Source: Mesostigma viride (Eukaryota > Streptophyta > Mesostigmatophyceae > Mesostigmatales > Mesostigmataceae). From it: a DNA stretch of 64,000 nucleotides. The stretch spans positions 2,194,506-2,258,505 of the forward strand of contig RPFO01000082.1 in NCBI GenBank assembly GCA_009746045.1, given 5' to 3'. Shown piece by piece: positions 1 through 11,157 of this stretch (positions within the stretch are counted from its first letter, which is position 1; each line of letters starts with the position of its first letter). Both the position numbers and the translations under genes were made by a program. A model generated the notes under the pieces. It was not told where the DNA came from. It did not search any database and saw only the letters and a list, made by a program, of their open reading frames with translations.

Positions 1-32
1 GAACCCTTGTGAACGCAAAAATAAACATCGAA

Positions 33-618
33 TAACTGGGAGGTCTTCCTGCAGCTAGACCCCTCAAATCATACAAAGATGAAACATTGAAGTTGGGAGG
101 GGTCTAGCTGCAGCTAGACCCTTACAGGAATGCGAAAAAAAACCAATAATTGGGAGGGTCTACCTGCAGCTATACCCTTACATGCAATCAAAAAGGATGA
201 AACCTTGGAAGTTGGGAGGGGTCTAGCTGCAGCTAGACCCTTACAGGAATGCGAAAAAACAACCAATAATTGGGAGGGTCTACCTGCAGCTAGACCCTTA
301 CATGCAATCAAAAAGGATGAAACCTTGGAAGTTGGGAGGGGTCTAGCTGCAGCTAGACCCTTACAGGAATGCGAAAAAACAACCAATAATTGGGAGGGTC
401 TACCTGCAGCTAGACCCTTACATGCAATCAAAAAGGATGAAACCTTGGAAGTTGGGTGGGGTCTAGCTGCAGCTAGACCCTTACAGGAATGCGAAAAAAC
501 AACCAATAATTGGGAGGGTCTACCTGCAGCTAGACCCTTACAAGCAATCAAAAAGGATGAAACCTTGGAAGTTGGGAGGGGTCTCTCTGCAGGTAGACCC
601 TTCAACGAAGGCAAGAAT
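33..618 (+). repeat. 120-bp tandem repeat, left arm outer block
   Basis: About 4.5 copies of a 120-bp unit made of two related 60-bp halves. Each half carries a palindromic core around a PstI-like CTGCAG (GGTCTAGCTGCAGCTAGACC and a variant with TACCTGCAG). Later copies differ by one or two bases, for example at 457, 542 and 584. The overlapping ORFs on both strands exist only because 120 is divisible by three. Confidence 0.9.
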
Positions 619-665
619 TCTATCACAAATTCATGGGAGCAGATCTGAAGAGAGACCTAATCCAA

Positions 666-1810
666 TCATGTGAGGACTGGCATGGGTGTGTCGCATGCGT
701 GCGTGGGTGTGGTGGATGCGTGCGTGTGGTGGGTGGCTGCCATGGCGTGCGTGGGTGTGGTGGATGCGTGGCATGCGTGCGTGGGTGCGGTGGAAGGCTG
801 GCATGCGTGCGCGGGTGGGCTAGCATGCGTGCGTGAGTGTGGTGGTGGGCTGGCATGCGTGCGTGGATGTGGTGGGTGCCTGGCATGTGTGCGTGGGTGT
901 GGTGGGTGCCTGGCATGCGTGCCTGGTTGTGGTGGGTGGCTGGCATGCGTGCGTGAATGTGGTGGTGGGCTAGCATGCGTGCGTGGGTGTGGTGGTGGGC
1001 TGGCATGCGTGCGTGGGTGTGGTGGATGGCTGGCATGCGTGCGTGGGTGTGGTGGATGCGTGGCATGCGTGCATGGGTGCGGTGGATGGCTGGCATGCGT
1101 GCGCGTGTGGCTGCATGCGTGCGCTAGCATGCGTGCGTGAGTGTGGTGGTGGGCTGGCATGCGTGAGTGGATGTGTTGGGTGCCTGGCATGTGTGCGTGG
1201 GTGTGTTGGGTGCCTGGCATGCGTGCCTGGTTGTGGTGGGTGGCTGGGATGCGTGCGTGAATGTGGTGGTGGGCTAGCATGCGTGCGTGGGTGTGGTGGT
1301 GGGCTGGCATGCGTGCGTGGGTGTGGTGGATGGCTGGCATGCGTGCGTGGGTGTGGTGGATGGGTGGCATGCGTGCATGGGTGTGGTGGGTGGCTGGCAT
1401 GCGTGCGTGGGTGGCTGGCATGCATGCGTGGATGTGGTGTTGGGCTGGCATGCGTGCGTGGGTGTGGTGGTGGGCTGGCATGCGCGCGTGGGTGTGTTGG
1501 ATGGCTGGCATGCGTGCATGGGTGTAATGGATGGCTGGCATGCGTGTGTGGGTGTGGTGGTGGGCTGGCATGCGTGCGTGGGTGTGGTGGGTGGCTGGCA
1601 TGCGTGCGTGGGTGTGGTGGGTGGCTGGCATGCGTGCGTGGGTGTGGTGGGTGGCTGGCATGCGTGCGTGGGGGTGGTGGGTGGCTGGCATGCGTGCGTG
1701 GGTGTGGTGGGTGGCTGGCATGCGTGTGTGGGTGTGGTGGGTGGCTGGCATGCGTGCGTGGGTGTGTTGGATGGGTGGCATGCGTGCCTGGGTGTGTTGG
1801 GGGGGCTGGC
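666..1810 (+). repeat. 30-bp GC-rich minisatellite, left arm
   Basis: About 38 copies of a 30-bp unit of the form GCATGCGTGCGTGGGTGTGG plus TGGGTGGCTG, with point variants and a few shortened units (around 795-830 and 1105-1135). Nearly perfect copies lie at 1560-1760. The block at about 835-1050 is repeated in the same order at about 1135-1350, a higher-order duplication of roughly 300 bp. The reading frames over it are low-complexity and not credible genes. Confidence 0.9.
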
Positions 1811-2925
1811 GTTTATATACTGAGAATAATATAGTTTTAAAAAGGACATATAGTTACCAAACATAATATATAATAGCTATTAATCGTTGCCTATCCAAAG
1901 TTGCATGCAGTAAGTGCAACAGCCAAAATATGCCAACAAATCAGTTGATGGGAATTTCATAAAACTTACAATCGAAATACAACAGACCCCAGTTAGAAGA
2001 ACGAAGGAATATCTGCGTGACAGGGAATAACGCACCAGAGATGCTCGGTAAGCGTTGCTGACCGAAACACAACGGAAAAACACTGCCCGGTTGCTGGTAA
2101 GAGAATAAAAAGGCGTTGTCCATAATCGAAATACATAAACAAAGAGCGGGAGTCATACCTGCCTTGCGGGAAGTGACGCAACGAATGTTATGGCCGAGCA
2201 AACTGGGCCTCCTTTCCCGTTGCTGACGGAAACACACCTCAAACAGACGGCCTCGAAGCATGGTAATGCATGCAACGACGTTCAAAAGCGTCCCAAATCG
2301 AAATAAAACGAAACCGAGCGCAAAATACAGTGGAATATATGCATATCGGAATATATGCATGGCGGGGCATGATGTATTGGAAAAGCCTGGTTGCCTTCGT
2401 ATCCGCTCCTGACGTGAACAAATGGAAAGAGACCGCCTGGAAGCCAACATATGCAGGCGACACCGTTCCAAAGCCCAGAAAACAAAAATGCAGCTTACCC
2501 AGGCGTCATTCCGGGTGCCACCGTCTTACCCTGACAGTCGTCATCCCAGCAACCTCTCCAAGAGCTTACGGCCCCCACAGTCCAGGAGCTTGCATGACCC
2601 ATCATTACGTACCTAAGCATCGGTGATTTTAAAACCGCGCTCCTAAGCGCACAAAAAGAGAGCTAGCTTTCCCAACGGCATGACGAACTGAACACTTTCC
2701 TATCGACAGCCATACCGTAATCCCGTGGCCATTTGCAGCGTGATGCAATTAGGGTTGGGTAGGTAATAGGTAGGCTGCTGGTTTTTGTTAGAATTGTGAT
2801 GTGCATCATTTTGTTGGGCCCGTGGGCCACAATCATCGCCGTCAACGGCTCAACGCTGCGCTTTGAGTTTTTACGTGTGAACCGTCAGCCCTCGAGTGTC
2901 GTCCAATCTTCTTGCTCGGTTACTA
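1811..2925. other. Inner part of the left Foldback arm
   Basis: From about 2165 to 2925 this is the mirror image of 3077-3770, with scattered substitutions and a ~45-bp extra stretch near 2750-2795. The segment 1815-2164 has no partner in the right arm, where minisatellite joins directly to the sequence matching 2165. It contains diverged copies of motifs present again at 2210-2330 (for example GCTGACCGAAACACA versus GCTGACGGAAACACA), so it looks like an old internal duplication. No convincing coding sequence is seen. Confidence 0.6.
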
Positions 2926-3076
2926 ATAATGTCGTATTCCAAAGGAACACTAGTAATGAAAACGGTCGCAAAGCGTACGGCTGTAAAAGGGTAGAAAACG
3001 GTAACGTGGCATCCTCGCAGTCGCCGGAAAGTGGAAGCGCGGCGCCGATGGCAATCGTCTCGACCAAATTTTTCGA
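2926..3076. other. Central spacer of the inverted repeat
   Basis: About 150 bp between the two arms with no inverted partner. Arm similarity resumes on both sides at a segment containing GTGTCGTCCAATCT (2898-2911) and its complement (3092-3105). Nothing gene-like is seen. Confidence 0.55.
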
Positions 3077-3770
3077 AACCGAGAAAGCAGATTGGACGAC
3101 ACTTGAAGGCTGACGTCCACACGTGAAGACCCACCAGAGCGCAGCGTTGAGCCGTTGACGGCGATGTGGCCCACGGGCCCAGCAAAATAATGCACATCAA
3201 TTGCATCGCGTCGCAAATGGCCGCTGGACAAATGGTATGGCTGTCGACAGCGACGTGCTCAGTTGGTCATGTTTGTTACAGGAAAGCTAGTGGTATTCTT
3301 GTACGCTTAGAAGCGTGGTTTTAAAGTCACCGATGCTGAGGTACGTTATGATGGGTCATGGAAACTCCTGGACTGTGGGGGCCGTAAGCTCTGCTAGAGG
3401 TTGCTAGGATGACGACTGTCAGGGTAAGATGGTGGCACCCGGAATGACGCCTGGGTAAGCTCTGTTCGTGTTTGCTGGGCTTCGGAACAGTGGCGCATGC
3501 ATATGTTGGCTTCCAGGCGGTCTCTTTCCATTTGTTCACGTCAGGAGCGGATACGGAGGCAACCAGGCTTTTCCAATACATCATGTCCCGCCATGCATGT
3601 ATTCTACCGGCTTTAGCGCTCGGTTTCTTTTCATGTCGATCTGGGACGCTTTTGAACGTCGTTGCATTCATTACTATGCTTTGAGGCCGTCTGTTTGAAT
3701 TGTATTTCCGTCAGCCACGGGCAAGGAGGCCCAGTTTGCTCGGCCATAACATTCGTTGCGTCACTTCCCG
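3077..3770. other. Inner part of the right Foldback arm
   Basis: Reverse complement of about 2165-2925 at clearly recognisable but incomplete identity (for example 3525-3550 mirrors 2405-2440). No ORF here keeps the same frame in both arms, which argues against coding function. Confidence 0.6.
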
Positions 3771-4946
3771 CATGCCACGCATCCACCACCACACCCACGC
3801 ACACATGCCACCCATCCGACACACCCACGCACGCATGCCACCCATCCAACACACCCACGCACGCATGCCACCCATCCAACACACCCACGCACGCATGCCA
3901 GCCACCCACCACACCCACGCACGCATGCCAGCCACCCACCACACCCATGCACGCATGCCAGCCACCCACCACACCCACGCACGTATGCCAGCCACCCACC
4001 ACACCCACGCACACATCCACCACACCCACGCACGCAAGCCAGCCATCCACCACACCCACGCACGCAGGCCAGCCACCCACCACACCCACGCACGCATGCT
4101 ACCCATCCAACACACCCACGCACGCATGCCAGCCCACCACCACACCCACGCACGCATGCCAGCCATCCACCACACCCACGCACGCATGCCATGCATCCAC
4201 CACCACACCCACGCACACAGGCCTGCCAGCCACCACACACACCCCACGCATGCATGCCAGCCCACCACCACACGCACGCATGCCAGCCCACCACCACACC
4301 CACACAGGCATGCCACGCATCCACCACACCCACGCACGCATGCCAGCCACCCACCACACCCATGCACGCATCCACCACACCCACGCACGCATGGCAGCCA
4401 TCCACCACACCCACGCACGCAAGCATGCCACCCACCACACCCATGCACGCATGCCAGCCACCCGCGACACCCACGCACGTATGCTAGCCCACCACCACAC
4501 CCACACATGCATGCCAGCCATTCACCACACCCACGCACGCATGCCAGCCATCCACCACACCCACGCACGCATGCTAGCCCACCACCACATTCACGCACGC
4601 ATGCCAGCCACCCACCACACCCACGCACGCATGCCAGCCACCCCAGACACCCACGCACGCAGGCCAGCCCACCACCACATCCACGCGCGCATGCTAGCCC
4701 ACCACCACATTCACGCACGCATGCCAGCCACCCACCACACCCACGCACGCAGGCCAGCCACCCATCACACCCATGCACGCATGCCAGGCACCCACCACAC
4801 CCACGCACGCATGCCACCCACCCACCACACCCACGCACGCATGCCAGCCACCCACCACACCCACGCACACATGCTAGCCCACCACCACACCCACGCACAC
4901 ATGCCCACCACACCCACGCATCCCACCCAGCACACCCACGCCAGTC
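3771..4946 (-). repeat. 30-bp minisatellite, right arm (inverted)
   Basis: Inverted counterpart of the array at 666-1810: units of the form CACCACACCCACGCACGCAT plus GCCAGCCACC. The order of variant units differs from the left arm, so each array has changed copy number independently after the palindrome formed. The His/Pro/Thr-rich frames are repeat by-products. Confidence 0.9.
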
Positions 4947-4960
4947 CTTGCATGTTTGGC

Positions 4961-5530
4961 AAGGGTCTCTTTGCAGAGAGACGATGTTACTCATTTGTGA
5001 TAAAGTTCTCGAATTCCTGTAAGGGTCTAGCTGCAGCTAGACCCCTCCCAACTTCCCAGGTTTCATCCTTTTTGATTGCATGTAAGGGTCTAGCTGCAGG
5101 TAGACCCTCCCAATTATTGGTTGTTTTTTCGCATTCTTGTAAGGGTCTAGCTGCAGCTAGACCCCTCCCAACTTCCCTGGTTTCATCCTTTTTGATTGCA
5201 TGTAAGGGTCTAGCTGCAGGTAGACCCTCCCAATTATTGGTTGTTTTTTCGCATTCCTGTAAGGGTCTAGCTGCAGCTAGACCCCACCCAACTTCCAAGG
5301 TTTCATCCTTTTTGATTGCATGTAAGGGTCTAGCTGCAGGTAGACCCTCCCAATTATTGGTTGTTTTTTCGCATTCCTGTAAGGGTCTAGCTGCAGCTAG
5401 ACCCCTCCCAACTTCAATGTTTCATCTTTGTATGATTTGAGGGGTCTAGTTGCAGGAAGACCTCCCACTTATTCGATGTTTATTTTTTGCGTTCACGGAA
5501 GGGTCTAGCTGCAGCGAGACCCCTCCCCAA
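4961..5530 (-). repeat. 120-bp tandem repeat, right arm outer block (inverted)
   Basis: Inverted counterpart of 1-618, with the same paired 60-bp halves and CTGCAG palindromes. The outermost units at 5440-5530 are diverged in the same way as the outermost left units, which shows that the arms pair end to end. Confidence 0.88.
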
Positions 5531-8214
5531 TTCGAGGTTGTGAAACATGCTTTTGTGCGGGGGTACTTGATTCGTCGAATACTTTCGAAATGCCTCCGTT
5601 GCTTTGCATCATTTTTTGTAAATGTTTTCGAGCGACGCGTCGTAGACTACAGGTGCTTGACGACGGTATGCGTGACTGTGTTTTTGTTGTGTTATGTGCA
5701 GCCCGAGACATTGACGGTAATGAAACTTTTGAAGGGTGAGGCGGGCTATTAAGTGGATAAGGCCATAATCCGCTTGCCATACTAAGTGCTTGCTATGTGT
5801 TGAGATGGCGGGTGCGGGTGCCGTCGGCGCGCAAATTAAGTTGTGCGAGAGTGTAGCTTACACAGATAACTGGCTGGACCACATTGCGATGTTGGAAGCC
5901 ATAGCGTGATCCCTAATCGGGAACAGTGTCAAGGAGGACTACATTTTTCATGTTTTGAAGATTGCCGAATCGTGCATTTTACAGTTGAAGTCGGATGTTG
6001 GGAGTGTCATACCTTGTCGTGCTTTTTTATGGGCGACGCTCGTTGATTGATTTGGCGAGTCCAGAAGTACAAGTTTGAGGGTTGTGATGAACGGGAAAGG
6101 ATGTATACTAATTAATTAATTAGACTTGTGCTCCCGTTGGGGAGTCACGGAGCATTAACCCCGATGGATCGATGGATGGATGGAAACGGTGTATATGGAA
6201 AACCGTGATACTTGCTGCCATGTGGTTGTCTCCTTAATGTTTCAAATATATAAGACAGCCGGCACTTGCTCATTGACGTTTCTGTGGCTCGCCCCTTGGC
6301 TCTTAGCCATGTGCGCATGGTTCAGTTGGTGCATCCCAGGCGGCGGCCGGGCTACCCGGCGGATCGGGTTGAGCGGGCCAAGCCCACGGCCTAAGGCGAT
6401 GTCGGGCACCACCGTGTGGTGCCCTTCGGGGCCTTGGGGACCCTTACCGCCGGCTTCTTTAAGGAGTAAGTAAGTACCTGCGGAAGTTCTTTTAAGGAGT
6501 GTTGCCCGCGGCTCCGGGAGGACTGCGTGGACCTGGAGGGCTAGCGGGCCCCTGGGTCGGCGCGGACCTGGACGCCGTACTGTTTAGGCTTGTTGTTGTT
6601 GTTGTTGTGTCTCACGCCGCACATGGGCAGCAGAGAATCTGTAGTGGCCGAGGGCCGGATATATTTAGTATCGGTGGTACTATCAAGGAGACAACCAGCA
6701 GTACTATGTTTAGGCTTAGGCCCAGTCTAGTACACGGAAAGTTGGGAAGCCGATAACCCAAAGAATAAAGCTTGGTCAACGCGAGTCAGCGCATGGAATC
6801 CAGTAGAATCTGGCAGCGAGGAACGGATAACGCTCGGATTGTCTTTTTCATTTGTCTCGATAAAACTCTCAAAAAAAAAAAATGCCTGATCAAGCAGTAA
6901 TTCTGGGTTGCTGCCCAGGCATTTGACACCGATTTTCGTGAGTTTTCGTGTAGTTGGCTAGTTGCCCCCGTGTCCAGGATTTCAGAAATCGGACGTATCC
7001 AACGCAGGTCAACCTTCCTTTACGGGTTTGGTGTGCGTCGAAAAGACGATTCCAGGTATTAAGAATCTCTGCTTACCGTATTTGACGGACGACTTCCCGA
7101 TTCCTCCGCCGACCCTTGAATCTTCATGTCGGCTCTCAGGAACTTTCACTTTTGCCCCCCCCAACTTTCCGTGCCTTGAGTACGTAGTAAGATTATGCCA
7201 GCCCGGGTCTATCTGCGAGGAGAGGTTGAAGGACGAACCGCACCATGTGCAAAGACAACAAGGGTAAATTATAAGAAGGGTAATCTAAAATTTCTGCGAG
7301 TGGATTGTGTCCTCACTTGATATCCAAACTTTGGCAATCCCTCTTCTTCTAATAACTCGATTTTAGTCACTCGTTGATGGGTTGATCGGTATGCGCGCAG
7401 GTAAGGAGGATGTGGAGCGGATCCTACACTTGGCAAATGTGGCGGTGGACTTCGGACCAGCGGCTCAACATGCTGACACTTCCGGAGGGAAGGCTAAGGG
7501 GGCGGAAGAGAGGCTAAGGGGGCGGGCAATGAGGGTGATGAGAAGCCCACGTTGGAAATGAGACTTATTAAGTGAGACAACTATGGACGGGGAAAAAGAC
7601 TTTGGAGCACGAGAGGCCTTTTGGTCTGATGGGTGGACTTCTGCCGTTATGAAGGCAGGGAACAAGGATCCGGAGAATCCAATGTATGCAAAGTTAGAAG
7701 ACGTGATGCTTTATGGGCAGATGTCTGGATACGACACCAATAGGAGGGTCGTCAGTCGCACTTAATTTTTTGAGGGCCTTATCCGTAATTTCGCTTCCGC
7801 AATCTGCTCTTGCGTTTTCGACTTCCTCCTCTTGCTGTCCGTCAGCTCTGCCACCTTTATCACGTAGTCTAGCGGCATCCAGTACAACTGCCTCTTCAAC
7901 TTCCCTCCGTCCTCCCCCACAGGAAAAAAGTTGAGGGGAAATGATGAGCGCTCCATGTGGTTGGCAGTGCTCGTCCTATTGTTTTAGATTCGAAGTTTAG
8001 GTTGTTGTCGAGTCTCTCCATGTGAAATATACCCTTAGATTGACATGTTTTACTAAATTTCAAGCCTCTCGATGTGGAATGTACGCTCAAATTGACATGA
8101 ATTAAGCATTATGACACCAAATTAGCTCGAAAATACGCGATCGGACGCCAAATTCGCGCGAAAAAACGCGATCGGACGATTGAAACTAGCGTTTTTTTCT
8201 TGCAAAATGCGCAA
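5531..8214. other. Unassigned 2.7-kb region
   Basis: No ORF over about 100 codons and no recognised domain. Features seen: an ATTAATTAATTA stretch at 6109-6121 followed by GTTGGGGAGTC (6136-6146), a motif that recurs in Element I near 16275; a 9-bp stem hairpin GGGCACCACCGTGTGGTGCCC-like at about 6402-6422; an A11 run at 6871; and short ORFs at 7583-7765 (+) and 7762-7956 (-) with plausible composition but no recognised family. It is probably older transposon debris. Confidence 0.4.
8117..8178 (+). repeat. 31-bp direct duplication
   Basis: Two copies of a 31-bp unit beginning CCAAATT and ending CGCGATCGGACG. It lies just upstream of the truncated gypsy element and may mark the junction. Confidence 0.6.
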
Positions 8215-8576
8215 AAAATGACCCCATTCCGCGTGGGACCACCCATGTTCCAGGTGGACGTCCCGGTGTCATGGAATCTCACGTCCAACCGTTTCCATCG
8301 TGACCAGCTCAAGTTGTACCACCAGAACACCATTCAGGGTAGGGTCAACCCCCGGCCCCGTTGGAGTTCAATCCGGACACAGGGGAACAGGAGGATGAGG
8401 TGGCTGCGATCGTGGGACACCGAGATGTCAAACGAGGTCGGGGGACCCAGCGACAATACCGTGTGCGATGGCGATTCGCGCAGCATGAGTCGGAGGACTC
8501 CTGGCGCACCCCTACTGAGTTAGCGGGTTGCGCCCGCTTACTGGAAGCATACAAGAAGACACACCAGTTGCATTAA
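8215..8576 (+). pseudogene. Ty3/gypsy chromovirus integrase C-terminus with chromodomain, truncated and frameshifted
   Basis: Two frames together encode the end of a chromovirus integrase. Frame 1 (to about 8345) reads a hydrophobic segment with VSW followed by RFHRDQLKLYH, the counterpart of the FHVSQLKPYH motif that precedes the gypsy chromodomain. Frame 0 (about 8346-8576) reads a chromodomain with VAAIVGHRDVKRG, QYRVRW, EDSWRTPTEL and LLEAYKK, ending at TAA 8574-8576. One frameshift at about 8345-8360 separates them. Everything upstream (RT, RNase H and the catalytic DDE core of integrase) is missing, and homology stops abruptly near 8215. In the family the chromodomain directs integration to marked chromatin. 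The downstream ORF, polypurine tract and LTR belong to the same element. Confidence 0.75.
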
Positions 8577-8604
8577 TAGGCGGTATAACGGCGTACGGTG
8601 TAGG

Positions 8605-11157
8605 GTGAGAGTGAGGTGTGAACCGGGTATCAGGTACACGCCGACTAATGCCTTGGCTTGTGGTGTGTGGGCCGTGCAGGGGGACGCCGCGGAGGCGCTT
8701 CCCCGAGTCCAGACTTCTGCCAGCGCCGCGGAGGCCGTAGAGGCAGGGATCCGGGTAGTAGACGGGGATTCGAGTGAGGAAGATCTGGTGGATATGGACA
8801 CGACAGATTACCCGGAGGCCCCTCTACCAGAACAGGTTGACAGGATGCAGACAGCTCGCGGAGAGCCTGCAGTCCGAAGGGGCGTTTCAAGGGCCGGGGG
8901 CTCGGGCGGTGGTGGCCGGCACGAGACGTCGTCCAGACCCGAAGCTCCGGACGCGCGCGCGCTGCAGATAGTGAAGGAGCTGAATGAGGAGACATTCAAC
9001 CCCCGGGTGTTCGTGCGCGATTATGGTCGGGCGGGTGACTTGGTGGAGCGGCGTCGTCGGCGCCGTAACCAGATGCCGTCAGATCTCCGCGCCGACTCCA
9101 TTCTGGCGCGGGTCGGCCCCGCTAAGCTGGAGGATTTTCGATGGTTCGTGCGGAGAAATGTGGGGTTCAAGATCGAGACCCGCACCGCCGAGCGCGACGG
9201 CGTGGTGGTCGGTATCGACTGGGAAACCCACGAGCGGGAGTGCCTGTGTCATGCGTGCATGAACACGTTGGATGCCGGCCTAGCTTTTCCACGGCTGTTG
9301 CTCCTCCTAATTCCACCCGAGGTGCGGAAGCATCTGGAGAACTACTTTCCGCGATACCTCCCGTATGAAGGGGCGTTGCGGGGCGAGAAGTGTATGCGCG
9401 CGGGTCAGTACTCGTTGCGACAGGCCCTGGATCGCATTGTGGCGATGGACGACGAGGACCAGGATGATGGGAGCGAGGGTGATGACTCCGACTCTGATGA
9501 CTACCCTCCCCGTCCTCTTCCTCGTCCCCCTTCAAGGGATCCACCTTCTGGGGGCTCCTTGGAGGGCGGCGCAGGACATCGTCCTGTGACGCGTTTCGAG
9601 GCGCCACCGCCGGCGATGGGCTGGGGGCGCCCCTCTGGGCGAGGGTCTCGCCCGCGGCCCACGGGTTGGGGCGGAGGCAGCCAACCAGAGGCTCGGCGTG
9701 CTCCAGACCGGCCTGCACGTCGGCGCTCGCCCTCACCGTCATCGCGCTCGCGTTCCCGTTCGGACTCGGGAACGGAGGTACGCCCTGCTCGCCGAGCTTC
9801 ACCACCACCTCGTCGCCCGGCGGATCGGCACTGGGAGCGCACGTGGGGGTCGGCGGTGGAATTGGAGCGAGAGTCTCGGCGACCGCGGTCGGATACGACG
9901 GGAGCTGCTCCGGCTAGGACAGAACAGCCGGCCGGGGGCGAGCCCCCGGTTGTGGCCCCCTTAGATCCTCCGACGGATGCGGGCCAGGAGGAGCCTACCT
10001 TCCTTGTCTCCTTGGAACCACCGGAGCCTACCTTTTTGGTCTCCCTGGATCCACGTCCCCGGCCTGCACCAGCCGGCTCATCAATGCCACGTCCTGCGGA
10101 GGGACACATCCGTCCCACTTCGTCGGGTCGACACTCGCACTCTTCCGCGGAGGAACCGTGCCTACACCCCCTGGCAGCGACGCGACCTCGGGCCGCCGAG
10201 GATCCCAGCGGAACGGGCATTCTGGTACCAGCGGAGCCCGTGATGCGTTTGGAAGCGCTCGTAGCTGCGGTACAATCAGGACAGGACCTGATACAGCGCC
10301 TGATGGTCCAGCACGGTCGTCAAGGCGATCATTCTGCTGCCACCTCAGTGGGCTATGATGCGGCCTCCAGAGCTCCTGGGTCATCTCACGAGGAGTGGTC
10401 ATTGGGCGACTTCATACGGCCGGTACCGGGCCGAGTGGTGCGACATGGTGGGCCAGGACCGCGCACGGAGAAGCTCTGTGTGACATTCGAGGGGCCTCCG
10501 GCTTTTCAGGTTCCCCCGGGTACGCACCTACCTGCTCCTCTGGTGTTTCGCGCGGGTCCTTGGTTCGCTGTGGATCGCGGGGCTTACTGGGAACAGATAG
10601 AGATCACCTTTCTGCCCCAAGTCCCCCTGCCCCTGCCGCAACCCGACGACCCTCGCTTCCCCGCTGCGGTGGGGCATGTTGTGCGATTCGGGTCCGAAGA
10701 CTGGTGGGATTGGCGCTATCAGGTCGATGGGGTGAAGCACGTGGTGACGCCTCCCAAGGTGGCTCCAGCGGAGGGGAGTGCCTTTCTTAATCTGGTGGCG
10801 CCCGATATTGTAGGGGCCCGGACGGTGTCGATCAATGATGATCACGTGCGTATGGAGGTTTTCCTGATGGGGGTGCACTTTGTTCGCGAGCACCGGTGTG
10901 GGGTGGTGGATCGGTCGGCGTTGACGCTCATGTTCACCCATCCCCAGTACCTTGCTGGGTTCCTGTCGCTGTGGCCCCGAGGGTCGTGGGTGGAGCTGTC
11001 CCGGCTGGGTCGACAGAAGGTGTCCCCCTACCAGGTGGCTTTCGAGGTTGACTTGTGTTCGCACCCTGGGGTGATGACTTCACAGATGACCCACGCGGGG
11101 CGTAGGGCCTTCACTGAAATCCTGTCGCAGCGACGTGCCACTAGCGGCGGACGCTAG
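8605..11157 (+). CDS. Extra ORF (~850 codons) between chromodomain and 3' LTR of the gypsy element; function unknown
   Basis: Uninterrupted frame starting at a GTG at 8605. The first ATG in frame is 8794 (786 codons), and the frame is already open from 8524, overlapping the chromodomain ORF by 53 nt in another frame, so a frameshift fusion to pol is also possible. The sequence shows an acidic N-terminus, then a compact region (about residues 125-290) with many charged residues and a CxCHAC cluster, then a long disordered Pro/Ser/Arg stretch with RS dipeptides and a duplicated PTFLVSL motif, and a folded-looking C-terminal third rich in Trp, Phe and Pro (about residues 600-845). No signal peptide, membrane segment, zinc knuckle or RT motif is visible, so an envelope function is not supported. 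It occupies the position of env-like or third ORFs in some plant gypsy elements. I do not recognise its family. Confidence 0.7.
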   Translation: MRVRCEPGIRYTPTNALACGVWAVQGDAAEALPRVQTSASAAEAVEAGIRVVDGDSSEEDLVDMDTTDYPEAPLPEQVDRMQTARGEPAVRRGVSRAGGSGGGGRHETSSRPEAPDARALQIVKELNEETFNPRVFVRDYGRAGDLVERRRRRRNQMPSDLRADSILARVGPAKLEDFRWFVRRNVGFKIETRTAERDGVVVGIDWETHERECLCHACMNTLDAGLAFPRLLLLLIPPEVRKHLENYFPRYLPYEGALRGEKCMRAGQYSLRQALDRIVAMDDEDQDDGSEGDDSDSDDYPPRPLPRPPSRDPPSGGSLEGGAGHRPVTRFEAPPPAMGWGRPSGRGSRPRPTGWGGGSQPEARRAPDRPARRRSPSPSSRSRSRSDSGTEVRPARRASPPPRRPADRHWERTWGSAVELERESRRPRSDTTGAAPARTEQPAGGEPPVVAPLDPPTDAGQEEPTFLVSLEPPEPTFLVSLDPRPRPAPAGSSMPRPAEGHIRPTSSGRHSHSSAEEPCLHPLAATRPRAAEDPSGTGILVPAEPVMRLEALVAAVQSGQDLIQRLMVQHGRQGDHSAATSVGYDAASRAPGSSHEEWSLGDFIRPVPGRVVRHGGPGPRTEKLCVTFEGPPAFQVPPGTHLPAPLVFRAGPWFAVDRGAYWEQIEITFLPQVPLPLPQPDDPRFPAAVGHVVRFGSEDWWDWRYQVDGVKHVVTPPKVAPAEGSAFLNLVAPDIVGARTVSINDDHVRMEVFLMGVHFVREHRCGVVDRSALTLMFTHPQYLAGFLSLWPRGSWVELSRLGRQKVSPYQVAFEVDLCSHPGVMTSQMTHAGRRAFTEILSQRRATSGGR

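Larger units (their letters stand above)
1..5530. mobile_element. Foldback-like element with ~2.5-3 kb inverted arms (left end cut by window)
   Basis: The reverse complement of roughly 3077-5503 matches 1-2925 block by block: a 120-bp tandem array, a 30-bp minisatellite, then a unique inner segment, mirrored around a short spacer at about 2926-3076. Long inverted arms built of direct tandem repeats are the hallmark of Drosophila Foldback-type elements. No transposase or other convincing protein is seen inside; all ORFs over the arrays are by-products of repeats whose length is a multiple of three. The left arm already matches the right arm at base 1, so the element continues about 30 bp beyond the window and its TSD cannot be checked. 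The right end is placed near 5530, where repeat similarity stops. Confidence 0.75.

Noticed and set aside
33-618. CRISPR-like array
   Set aside because: The 120-bp repeats are contiguous and have no variable spacers of constant length; the sequence is eukaryotic.
114-1866. Long overlapping ORFs on both strands over the tandem arrays
   Set aside because: Unit lengths of 120 and 30 bp are multiples of three, so any stop-free frame stays open; the peptides are pure repeats on every strand and frame.
3662-5440. 592-codon His/Pro/Thr-rich ORF
   Set aside because: It is the inverted minisatellite and 120-bp array of the Foldback arm read through; no conserved start, and the mirrored arm does not keep the frame.
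8605-11157. Calling the extra gypsy ORF an envelope protein
   Set aside because: No signal peptide, transmembrane segment or cleavage site is visible; position alone is not enough.
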